Source of the DNA: an uncultured bacterium
Lineage (GTDB): Bacteria > Bacteroidota > Bacteroidia > Bacteroidales > Marinifilaceae
Direction of reading: 5' to 3'
Length of the DNA: 14,294 nucleotides
NCBI GenBank assembly: GCA_905215395.1
Contig: CAJMQA010000058.1
Coordinates: 1-14,294 of the forward strand
Shown: positions 1-7,938 of the stretch, piece by piece
How positions within the stretch are numbered: the first letter of the stretch is position 1
Layout of the letters: every line of letters starts with the position of its first letter
Notes under the pieces: model-generated
What the model was told of the DNA's origin: nothing
The model's database searches: none
Seen by the model: only the letters and a program-made list of their open reading frames with translations
Program-made: the position numbers and the translations under genes

Positions 1-2210
1 ATCAGGTGCCCCTTCAACTGTTTCACGATGTCGGGATTGGTAGCGATGGAATAACTGAAAGTGGTGTCTCCTTTTTCAGAAACGACCTCTTTTACCCCGT
101 GATGGGTTTCGCTCCACCAACGGTTATAAATACGGTTGTCGTGGTTTCCGGCACACGATACGGCTGCTTTATAAAAGTCGGGATATTGGCAGATAGCCGC
201 AGTTGACATAAAACCACCCCCGGAATGTCCGTGAATACCGACTTTATTAATGTCTATAAATTTATGACGGGCTGCCAGTTGTTCTACGGCTGTTTTGTGG
301 TCTGCCAGCGGATAATCGCGCATATTCCCGTAGCCATAGTTATGGTACCATTTGGAACGTGCGGGATGTCCGCCCCGTTGGCCTACGGAGATTACGATGA
401 ACCCGGCCTGAGCCAGACGGTCGGTACGTACACTCATACGGGTAAAGGGATAATTTACAGCCTCTACCTGCGGTCCCGGATATACATAGTCGATGATGGG
501 ATACATCTTGGTAGAATCGAAGTCAAAAGGTTTAAACATAACGCCATACAAATCGGTCACTCCGTCGGCAGCCTTGACCTGGAAGGGTTCGGGGAAACGG
601 TAACCGGCGGCGATTAATTGCGAAAAGTCACTCTCCTGTATAGTCATCACTTTATTACCGTTGTGATCCAGCAGGTCTGCACAGGGAATCGTATTGACCC
701 GGGAAAAATTATCGACGATAAAACGGGCTTCATCATCCACTTTCACCTGATGGAAGAAATCGCCCTTTGTGATCCGTTTCAGGCTGCTACCGTTCAGGTT
801 TACTTTATATAAATGCTGGTAATATGGATTTTCGTCTTTTTCTTTACCATTGGCGATGAAATAAACTGTCCGGCTGGCTTCGTCTACCTTTAATACCTGT
901 TCTACGTGCCAAGGACCTTTCGTAATCCGGTTTTTCAGGTTTCCCTGATCATCATACAGATACAAGTGTGCCCATCCGTCGCGTTCGCTCCATTGAATCA
1001 GTTCTTTGCCTCCGTTTAATACGGTCAATGGGCGGGTTTCCTGATAGGTGTTCATGCGTTCTTTGATTACCGGGACGATGGAATCCTGACCAATGGTGTA
1101 TGAACAGACGTCGATGCGGTGCAAATCGCGGCTGCTGCGTGTCAGGAAAAAACGGTTATTATCTCCTTGCCAGATTACCGGAACATTTTCCATATCCCGT
1201 TGTTTCTGTTCCCGGGGTCTGTAGAGTAATCCCAGACTTTGGTTTTTAAAGGCAGAGGTTTTTATTTCTTTCCGGTTGTTATCCGTCAGGTCGAACAGAT
1301 ATAAATGAGCTTCGGGGGCAGTCATTTCACCCGGCATCTGGTATTTATAAGTTTCCAGGGTGGGACGCGGCTGAGCGATAGAATTGATCACCCACAGCTC
1401 TTTGACGGTTCTGTTGTCTGAAACAACTGTTGCAAAATACCTGGAGTCGGGTGACCAGCATACCGATACTCCGCGGCGTTTTCCGTTGCAAAGCGTGTCG
1501 GTATTCAGCATGCTGTACGGAATACCATAGCCAAAGTCCTTCATTCCGTCCCGGGTTAATTGAATTTCAACAATGGTGCTGTCTTTTTCATTTTTTCTTG
1601 CTTTCTCGTAATCCTCTTTGCTCATCCGGTAAAGGTTGCAATCTTTAGCATAGATCACCGTTTTCCCATCCGGAGAAATATTTCCCCAACCCAGCTTTTT
1701 GGGTTCCTCTTCTTTATCTTTCAGATGGGTCAGTTTACGGGTTGGATAGTCATAGGAAAAATAGAAAATCTCTTTCCCTTTGGCTTTTTTGTCCTTTGCA
1801 TCTTTTTTCGGTTTGGCGTCCCGGGTGGATTGTATTTCGAATGTGAAGGTCCGTCCGTCTTCCCCTGCTTTCAGATTACGGATGGGGATGTGGCGGGCTT
1901 CAAACGGATCCTGTACGATCTCGGTCAACCGGGCTGCCAGTTCGTCCCGGTCGAACAAAAGATTTTTAGTACGTGCAGAAGGATCAACAACATACCAGAA
2001 GGTTCCTTCGCTTGTTTTGTACTCAAACCAGAAATTGTTGCCTTTCTGAAACCAGTGAGGATCTACAACTGTAGAAAACAACATGTTTCTCAGTTTATCA
2101 CCGGTAAATTTTTCAGCCTGTAAATATTCAGGCAATCTTTCTTGTGAAAAAGTTTTACCGGTTGTACATACACCGGTAATTAAAAGAATGGTAAAAAGAA
2201 TTTTTCTCAT
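1..2210 (-). CDS. S9-family prolyl oligopeptidase / DPP-IV-like serine peptidase, C-terminus beyond window
   Basis: The minus strand is open without a stop from an ATG at 2210 to the left edge, giving 736 codons. Residues 1-23 look like a type I signal peptide (basic MRK, hydrophobic ILFTILLITGV, cut near FSQ), so the enzyme is probably periplasmic. A DPP-IV-type beta-propeller follows, including SERDGWAHLYLYD from about residue 408. The alpha/beta-hydrolase part has YPGP with Tyr577, at the position of the oxyanion-hole tyrosine, and the nucleophile motif GHSGGG with Ser663. The catalytic Asp and His lie past the edge. A lysine-rich stretch at about 132-147 is a low-complexity loop. These enzymes release dipeptides or short peptides from peptide N-termini; the exact specificity cannot be read, and I could not place a DPP-IV Glu-Glu motif. 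The gene is divergent from the sigma-factor gene, which suggests but does not prove a link to the uptake locus. Family call firm, substrate unknown. Confidence 0.93.
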   Translation of the reverse strand, partial: MRKILFTILLITGVCTTGKTFSQERLPEYLQAEKFTGDKLRNMLFSTVVDPHWFQKGNNFWFEYKTSEGTFWYVVDPSARTKNLLFDRDELAARLTEIVQDPFEARHIPIRNLKAGEDGRTFTFEIQSTRDAKPKKDAKDKKAKGKEIFYFSYDYPTRKLTHLKDKEEEPKKLGWGNISPDGKTVIYAKDCNLYRMSKEDYEKARKNEKDSTIVEIQLTRDGMKDFGYGIPYSMLNTDTLCNGKRRGVSVCWSPDSRYFATVVSDNRTVKELWVINSIAQPRPTLETYKYQMPGEMTAPEAHLYLFDLTDNNRKEIKTSAFKNQSLGLLYRPREQKQRDMENVPVIWQGDNNRFFLTRSSRDLHRIDVCSYTIGQDSIVPVIKERMNTYQETRPLTVLNGGKELIQWSERDGWAHLYLYDDQGNLKNRITKGPWHVEQVLKVDEASRTVYFIANGKEKDENPYYQHLYKVNLNGSSLKRITKGDFFHQVKVDDEARFIVDNFSRVNTIPCADLLDHNGNKVMTIQESDFSQLIAAGYRFPEPFQVKAADGVTDLYGVMFKPFDFDSTKMYPIIDYVYPGPQVEAVNYPFTRMSVRTDRLAQAGFIVISVGQRGGHPARSKWYHNYGYGNMRDYPLADHKTAVEQLAARHKFIDINKVGIHGHSGGGFMSTAAICQYPDFYKAAVSCAGNHDNRIYNRWWSETHHGVKEVVSEKGDTTFSYSIATNPDIVKQLKGHL

Positions 2211-2339
2211 AAATCTGCGGACTTGTAAAACACCTAAATTATTAATTTCTAATACACCTATATATTTCAGGGTGCAAGTTATAAATTTTCCCGGAAGAAA
2301 AGTTCCTGATATAAAAATCCGTAATTTATTCTGAAAAAA

Positions 2340-2370
2340 ATTGTCTCTTTGAAGTTTTACCATAATTTTG
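2340..2370 (+). promoter_or_regulatory. Candidate Bacteroidetes housekeeping promoter for the ECF sigma gene
   Basis: TAATTTTG at 2363-2370 matches the Bacteroidetes -7 consensus TAnnTTTG perfectly. A -33-like ATTG (consensus TTTG) lies at 2340-2343 with a 19-nt gap, the usual spacing. Transcription would begin at about 2375-2378, giving a leader of roughly 16-19 nt before the ATG at 2394. This placement rules against a start at the upstream TTG at 2349. It is a consensus match only. Confidence 0.5.
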
Positions 2371-2393
2371 AATCTCAAAGTAGATATCTGATC

Positions 2394-2960
2394 ATGCTTG
2401 GTGAACTAAGAGAATTTCTGGTTGGAATAAATACAAAGAAGGAAGGGGCATGGAGGCATTTGTATGCCGATTATTATTCGCCTTTGTGTAATTATGCCCT
2501 TAAAATTCTGCAAGACAGGGAACAGGCAATGGATACTGTTCAGGAAGTTTTTATGAAACTTTGGGAGGCCAGGGTTCATTTTGAAGACTTGCCTTCTTTT
2601 CATGGATATCTTTACAGGGCTGTTCATAACAATTGTTTGAAACTCCTCCGGGATAAAAATATAGAGAATCAGTATTTAACCGTTCAGGAAAATGAGAATG
2701 CAGATTACGATGAACAGGAGTTTAATGCTGTTCTGGAAGAAGAGGTCGTCCGCAAATTGCGTCATGTCATCGATAATATGCCTGAAAAAAGAAGGGAGGT
2801 GATGCTTTTGTGTCTCGAAGAAAAGAAGGTGGAAGAAATCAGTGAACTTCTGGGGATCAGTATCAATACGGTCAAAAAACATAAGAAAGAGGCTTATCAA
2901 TACATTCGTAAAACTTTGCCTCCTGATGTTCTTGTCCTTTTCCTCCTTTCCTTGAAATAA
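2394..2960 (+). CDS. ECF-type RNA polymerase sigma-70 factor, Bacteroidetes family
   Basis: This 188-residue protein would direct RNA polymerase to its target promoters, probably the adjacent susCD genes. Region 2 spans about residues 20-85 (LYADYYSPLCNYALKILQ, then DTVQEVFMKLWE). Region 4 spans about 118-172, with the MPEKRREV lead-in and a helix-turn-helix around ISELLGISINTVKKHKKEA. There is no region 3, as expected for ECF factors; length and order fit the Bacteroidetes expansion group that pairs with FecR. The ATG at 2394 is preferred over an in-frame TTG at 2349: it gives the typical short N-terminus, and a good -7 promoter element overlaps the longer version. The hydrophobic tail (VLVLFLLSLK) is common in this group. 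The fecR-like gene follows after 195 nt, further than usual for a translationally coupled pair. Confidence 0.93.
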   Translation: MLGELREFLVGINTKKEGAWRHLYADYYSPLCNYALKILQDREQAMDTVQEVFMKLWEARVHFEDLPSFHGYLYRAVHNNCLKLLRDKNIENQYLTVQENENADYDEQEFNAVLEEEVVRKLRHVIDNMPEKRREVMLLCLEEKKVEEISELLGISINTVKKHKKEAYQYIRKTLPPDVLVLFLLSLK

Positions 2961-3155
2961 TTCTTCTTTTTTTAGTGACTCTATACAATTTTACAGTATA
3001 CCAAAGTTGATTCTAGAATTCTTTTATCATGAAAACCTTCCGCAGTGCAACATTGAAAAGTGATTTTAAATTTTTTTTGATTTTATCTTAAAAACAGGTA
3101 CCCGTTTTTTATCTCAGTGGATTCTATCATAAAGAATGTCAAAAAAGACTGAGAA

Positions 3156-4307
3156 ATGCAAATTACAGATAAAATACGGGAAGAACTGGCAAATCTGCTT
3201 TGCCGGGAAGTTACCGGGCAACTGAGTGAACCCGGCCGGGAAAGATTACAGCAACTCAGGGCGGAATATGGGCTGAAAGGAACCGATTTTTCCAGAGTCA
3301 GGAAGCGGTTGAGACAGGGAAAGGAATTTGATGATACTGAGGCCTGGAAGAAGTTTAAGAGAAAAACTGTTGTGAAAAAGCAGTTTATACTCAGGTGGTG
3401 TGCCGGTGTTGCTGCTGTTATGCTTTTATTGATAGGTATTTCTCTGCTCGTTAAAGACCGGGAGGGAGAGCCTCAGCAGTCTCCGCTCCTGACACAACAA
3501 GCTATCCGTCCGGGAAAGAGTATGGCTGTTATTACACTGGCTGACGGTCAGCAGGTTGAGCTGGGAAGTAAAAATCAGGAACTGAAAGAAAAAAACGGAA
3601 TTTTACTGAATCTGGATTCGACATCAGTCAGGTATCAGAAAAATGAAAGGGCAACAAAAGAGCTGATATACAATACAATTGCCATTCCGGCAGGGGGAGA
3701 ATACCATCTGATTCTTTCGGACGGCTCAAAAGTTTGGATCAATGCAGATTCTAAATTGAAATTTCCTGTTGATTTTACAGGCAACGAACGGGAAGTGTAC
3801 TTAGAGGGAGAAGCATATTTTGAAGTGAGTAAAGATCAGCAGCATCCTTTTATTGTCCGTACTTCCCGGGGGACAGTTAAAGTGTTGGGTACCGGATTTA
3901 ATGTAAGGGATTATTCCGATGAAGCGAAGGTGGTCACTACTCTGGTGAACGGAAGTGTGGCTTACCGCTCTCGGAAGTATCCGTCGAAGACAGTTGTATT
4001 GCAGCCTGGTTTTCAGGTAGAGGACAAGGAAGGAGGAGATTTACGGCCTGAAAAAGTGGATGTAATGATGTATGTGGGATGGAAAGACGGGAAGTATATT
4101 TTTGAAAATACGACTCTGGAGGAGATTATGCAGGTTTTATCGAAATGGTATAATGTGGCGGTATTCTATAGGAATGAGAAGGTTAAGAATCTTCATTTCA
4201 CAGGGGATTTGGAACGGTATGACGATATCAATGATTTTTTGGAATTTATGGAAATCGGTGGAAATGTACATTTTTCAATTCAAGGAAAGACCATTATGGT
4301 AGAATAA
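3156..4307 (+). CDS. FecR-family anti-sigma factor with DUF4974 C-terminal domain
   Basis: This 383-residue inner-membrane regulator is expected to hold the upstream sigma factor until the outer-membrane transporter signals. Residues 1-75 form a charged cytoplasmic part, the predicted anti-sigma region. One membrane helix lies at about 77-99 (FILRWCAGVAAVMLLLIGIS). The periplasmic FecR domain is at about 176-270, with the family landmarks IPAGGEYHLILSDGS, VWINADSKLKFP and YLEGEAYFEV. The DUF4974 module follows at about 308-383, starting VGWKDGKYIF and running through SKWYNVAVF to the end. This tail is thought to receive the signal from the transporter's STN domain. The gene lies between the sigma factor and susC with 86 nt before susC, all on one strand. 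It is complete, unlike its paralogue at 9924, whose sequence stops at the residue matching Phe337 here. Confidence 0.94.
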   Translation: MQITDKIREELANLLCREVTGQLSEPGRERLQQLRAEYGLKGTDFSRVRKRLRQGKEFDDTEAWKKFKRKTVVKKQFILRWCAGVAAVMLLLIGISLLVKDREGEPQQSPLLTQQAIRPGKSMAVITLADGQQVELGSKNQELKEKNGILLNLDSTSVRYQKNERATKELIYNTIAIPAGGEYHLILSDGSKVWINADSKLKFPVDFTGNEREVYLEGEAYFEVSKDQQHPFIVRTSRGTVKVLGTGFNVRDYSDEAKVVTTLVNGSVAYRSRKYPSKTVVLQPGFQVEDKEGGDLRPEKVDVMMYVGWKDGKYIFENTTLEEIMQVLSKWYNVAVFYRNEKVKNLHFTGDLERYDDINDFLEFMEIGGNVHFSIQGKTIMVE

Positions 4308-4318
4308 TATAAAAACAG

Positions 4319-4350
4319 ATGCAGATGTCAGCGCCAACCTTCATCTGCAT
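4319..4350 (+). promoter_or_regulatory. 9-bp inverted repeat between fecR and susC
   Basis: A perfect 9-bp stem, ATGCAGATG (4319-4327) with CATCTGCAT (4342-4350), encloses a 14-nt loop. It sits 11 nt after the FecR stop codon and 43 nt before the SusC start. The bases after it (TCTATTGG) are not a U-tract, so it is not a standard terminator. It may lower read-through into susC, protect a processed mRNA end, or be an operator. The structure is visible; the role is inferred. Confidence 0.45.
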
Positions 4351-4393
4351 TCTATTGGTAAATTTCAGTATTCACTAAAATCTAAACAAAGTT

Positions 4394-7300
4394 ATGAAAA
4401 AAAACTATGTCTGTGGGCAAAGTATTCCCATAAATTTTATTCTTCTGTTTCGGATTATGAAATTATTTTTTTTGTTCTTAGTTATTTTCAACCTTTCAGT
4501 GGCTGCAAATAGCAATGCGCAGGTGAAAAAAGTGTCCCTGACGATGGAAAATGCAGAGTTGGGACAGGTGTTCAAGAAATTGAAACAACAGACGGGATTG
4601 CGTTTTTTCTACAATGAAGAAAAACTGAGACGGGAAGGAACGCGGCAGGTAGATATCCGCAACCTGGAGTTGGACAGGGCTTTGGATGAAATTCTGGAAG
4701 GAACCGATCTGACTTATACTTTTTTGAAAGATGTGGTGGTTATCAAAGACAGACAGGAGGATCTGGTGGAGGCCATGCTGGAAGAGAAAAGGTTGATTAC
4801 AGGGACTGTCCGGGATGAAAAAGGAGGAGCTTTACCCGGAGTTTCAGTTATCGTAAAAGGAACTCAAACCGGAGTTGCTACCAATGTGGACGGTTATTTT
4901 GAAATAAAGGTGGATGATAATCCGGACCTGATCCTGCAATTTTCTTTTGTGGGGATGAAGAATAAGGAGGTCCGTATCGGTACCAATCAGAAATTCAATA
5001 TTGTCCTGGAAGATGAATCCGAGGATCTGGATGAAGTGATTGTAACAGGCTACCAGACGATCTCAAAAGAACGGGCGACCGGATCTTTTGGAGTAATTTC
5101 TACTCAAAGACTGGAAGCTAAACTACAATCAAATCTGAGTTCCTTACTGGAAGGTCAGGTTACCGGAATGGTTTTAAATAAGGATGGGAACATTGAAATC
5201 CGTGGAATTTCCACTTTCTCGGCCAATAAAGAGCCGCTTGTCGTTGTGGATGGTTATCCGATTGAAGCAGGATTGGAATCGCTGAATCCTGAGAATATAG
5301 CAAATGTGACTGTATTGAAAGATGGTGTGGCTGCTTCGATTTATGGTTCCAGAGCTGCCAATGGTGTCATTGTTGTAACAACAAAACGGGGAGTAAAAGA
5401 CCGGTTCCAGGTTTCTTATAAAGGAATCTTCGGTGCGGTTTTACGGCCTCAATTATCCGCCTTGAATCGTGCCTCGACTTCCGATTATATCGATGCAGAA
5501 TTGGATTTGTTCAATCAGAATCCGAATGCTCCTGATCCTGCTTCTCAAAGTAATATGGGAAGAGTGACTTATCTGATGATGCAGGTTAGGGATCAACTTA
5601 TTCCGGAAGCGGAGGCTTTGGCTGAAATAGAAAAATTACGGGAGGTAGATGGATTAAAGCAGGCTGAAGAAAATCTGTTCAGGGCACAACTGAGCCATCA
5701 GCATAATGTGGCTATATCCGGAGGAAATGATAAGAATTTGTACAATGTGGCCCTGAATTATCTGGATACAAAAAGGAATATGATCCATTCTGACCGTGAC
5801 CGTTTTATTTTAGATGTAAAGAACGACTGGACTCCCTCGCGTTATATTTCATTGGGAGTGACTGCTAATGTCGTGTATACAAATGATAAACAGCCAATGC
5901 GGGATTATACGGATCTGTTGGCTTATACTTCTTCTTCTATGATTCAGCCCTATGATAATCTGGTGGACCCACAGACTGGAGAACCGACAGAAGTGTTCGG
6001 ATTGAGCCAGTATAAAATAGAGACTTATAAAAATACGTCCAATATGCGTCCATGGACTTATAATCCGTTAAAAGATTTGTCCACAGAGTCTGTGAAATAT
6101 GAAGACTTACAGATCCGGTTAGGGGGTAAGCTCCGTTTGAATATTATGGAAGGATTGAATGTAGAGGCTGGGGGGATGTGGATCCGCGGAAACCGGGTAC
6201 AGAAATCCCTGAAAGACCGGGATGCGTATCGGGTGAGAATTGCTTATAATGATGCCACTTCCAGAACTAATAATGCAGAACATTATATTCCTGATGGTTG
6301 TATCATTGATGAGAATAGAAATATAAATCAAAGCTGGACCATCCGGGCCCAAATTAATTTTAACCGGGCTTTTCTGGAGGATAAACACCGGGTGAGCTTT
6401 TTGGCTGGAAATGAGGTCCGGAGGATTATGTATGATAATAATACGATGGCTACCCGTGCCGGATATAATACTACGGCAGGGTCGTTTATTCCGGTGAACA
6501 TCAAGGATTTTAATGCTGGGAAATACGATTCTGATATGTTATTCAAACGTGCAGAAATCTTACAACTTAATATCGGAAAGTATAGTTATCGGGACAATCG
6601 CTTTGTATCCTGGTATGGCAATGGTTCCTATGAGTTCGATAATCGGTTTATCCTCAGCGGAAGTATACGTTTGGATTTGACCAATTTTTTTGGAACAGAC
6701 CCGAAATATCGCTATAAACCTTTGTGGTCAGTGGGAGGTACTTATAAGTTGAGTAATGAAAAGTTTTTTAAAGTGGATGGGATCGATCGCTTACACCTGC
6801 GAGGTTCCTATGGTGTGAATGGCAATGTTTCTCTGACCGAAGGACCTTTTTTGATTTTTTCTGCCGGAAAATACGAAAGTCTGACCGGAGGCGTTGCCTA
6901 TAATATACAATCTCCTCCCAATAATCAGTTACGATGGGAAAAAACGAAGACCTTTAACTTAGGTACTGATTTGTCTGTCTTGGATAATCGGATAGACCTT
7001 TCGTTCGACTATTATTCCCGTACGAGTTCTGATTTGCTGGCAAAAGATGCTTCTGATCCGACGACAGGTTTTCTTTCTTTGACCCGGAATATGGGGAAAA
7101 TGATAAACCGGGGCGTTGAATTGTCATTGAGTGCCGATATTATTAAAAATAAGGTGTTCCGTTGGAAGGCTTCTTATGTGATGAGCTATAATAAAAATGA
7201 AGTCAAGGAGTATAATGTGGTCCGTACCACAGCAAGTAATTTTACTGCAGGTGCCATTTTGGCGAAAGGTCATCCAGCAGATGCTTTATTTGGTTATCGT

Positions 7301-7921
7301 TCGGCCGGTTTGAATGATAAAGGAGAAGCGCTGGGGTATACTGTGGATGGGGAGAAGAAATTGCTGGGAAGTATGAAAGTTGAAGATGTTGTTTATCAGG
7401 GTACTTTACGTCCTAAATATGATATGTCATTCACCAATAATTTCTCATATAAAAATTTTGATCTTTCCTTTATGCTGATTGCAAAACTGGGACATAAATA
7501 CCGTAAAGATTGCTTTAGCGGGTCTAATTACCAGAATCGTCACGTTGCTGAAAGATGGCAGAATCCGGGGGATGAGAATACGAAAATTTATCCGCGCCTG
7601 CTCTCTTCTAATTCCGATCGTTTTGTATTTCCATATGTAGATTTTCTGGTGGGAAATGCCGGTTATATGAAGTTGAGGGATGTCACATTGTCCTATACTG
7701 TTCCGAAGCATATTTTGGAACCTATTGGTTTCTCTGCAGCTAAAGTGTATTTCCAAACCAGGAATCTGTTCACTGTCACTGCAAAGGGAGTGGATATAGA
7801 TCCTGAAACAGCGGAATTGAGGAATTCTTCTACTGCCGGATCAGGGAATTTTGCAGAATACGGATATACCTCTTTACCGATGCGTCCGGAATTTTACGTT
7901 GGATTGTCGTTTAGTTTTTAA
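4394..7921 (+). CDS. SusC/RagA-type TonB-dependent outer-membrane transporter with STN signalling domain
   Basis: This 1175-residue protein would form the outer-membrane barrel that imports the ligand captured by the SusD partner, powered by TonB. The extended signal region covers residues 1-43; its core begins at an internal Met22 (MKLFFLFLVIF) and ends near NSNAQ. Such a long leader is common in transporters linked to FecR, so I keep the start at 4394. The STN domain, the secretin-like module that signals to FecR, is at about 46-118. A carboxypeptidase-regulatory-like domain follows at about 134-207 (ITGTVRDEKGGALPGVSVIV). The TonB-box-like DEVIVTGY is at 213-220. The plug carries SusC signatures (PLVVVDGYPIE at 281-291; VTVLKDGVAASIYGSRAANG at 305-324), followed by a long beta-barrel ending in aromatic FYVGLSFSF. 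The substrate cannot be read from sequence. SusD starts 17 nt downstream, so the two are co-transcribed. Confidence 0.96.
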   Translation: MKKNYVCGQSIPINFILLFRIMKLFFLFLVIFNLSVAANSNAQVKKVSLTMENAELGQVFKKLKQQTGLRFFYNEEKLRREGTRQVDIRNLELDRALDEILEGTDLTYTFLKDVVVIKDRQEDLVEAMLEEKRLITGTVRDEKGGALPGVSVIVKGTQTGVATNVDGYFEIKVDDNPDLILQFSFVGMKNKEVRIGTNQKFNIVLEDESEDLDEVIVTGYQTISKERATGSFGVISTQRLEAKLQSNLSSLLEGQVTGMVLNKDGNIEIRGISTFSANKEPLVVVDGYPIEAGLESLNPENIANVTVLKDGVAASIYGSRAANGVIVVTTKRGVKDRFQVSYKGIFGAVLRPQLSALNRASTSDYIDAELDLFNQNPNAPDPASQSNMGRVTYLMMQVRDQLIPEAEALAEIEKLREVDGLKQAEENLFRAQLSHQHNVAISGGNDKNLYNVALNYLDTKRNMIHSDRDRFILDVKNDWTPSRYISLGVTANVVYTNDKQPMRDYTDLLAYTSSSMIQPYDNLVDPQTGEPTEVFGLSQYKIETYKNTSNMRPWTYNPLKDLSTESVKYEDLQIRLGGKLRLNIMEGLNVEAGGMWIRGNRVQKSLKDRDAYRVRIAYNDATSRTNNAEHYIPDGCIIDENRNINQSWTIRAQINFNRAFLEDKHRVSFLAGNEVRRIMYDNNTMATRAGYNTTAGSFIPVNIKDFNAGKYDSDMLFKRAEILQLNIGKYSYRDNRFVSWYGNGSYEFDNRFILSGSIRLDLTNFFGTDPKYRYKPLWSVGGTYKLSNEKFFKVDGIDRLHLRGSYGVNGNVSLTEGPFLIFSAGKYESLTGGVAYNIQSPPNNQLRWEKTKTFNLGTDLSVLDNRIDLSFDYYSRTSSDLLAKDASDPTTGFLSLTRNMGKMINRGVELSLSADIIKNKVFRWKASYVMSYNKNEVKEYNVVRTTASNFTAGAILAKGHPADALFGYRSAGLNDKGEALGYTVDGEKKLLGSMKVEDVVYQGTLRPKYDMSFTNNFSYKNFDLSFMLIAKLGHKYRKDCFSGSNYQNRHVAERWQNPGDENTKIYPRLLSSNSDRFVFPYVDFLVGNAGYMKLRDVTLSYTVPKHILEPIGFSAAKVYFQTRNLFTVTAKGVDIDPETAELRNSSTAGSGNFAEYGYTSLPMRPEFYVGLSFSF

Positions 7922-7938
7922 TTTATAATGTAAATAAT

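Noticed and set aside
225..2123. Several plus-strand open frames (225-617, 618-812, 1560-2123, 1780-2049) opposite the peptidase
   Set aside because: The minus strand is continuously open here and encodes a recognisable S9 peptidase; the plus-strand translations show no family features.
2233..2241. TAATTTAG on the minus strand as a promoter for the peptidase
   Set aside because: No TTTG-like element sits at the proper distance upstream, so the match is too weak to annotate.
2349..2393. TTG start adding 15 residues to the sigma factor
   Set aside because: The promoter-like TAATTTTG at 2363-2370 falls inside this stretch, and the ATG at 2394 gives the normal ECF N-terminus.
3029..3091. 20-codon open frame (MKTFRSATLK...) between the sigma and fecR genes
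   Set aside because: It is AT-rich and very short, with no similarity or context to support translation; a leader peptide cannot be shown.
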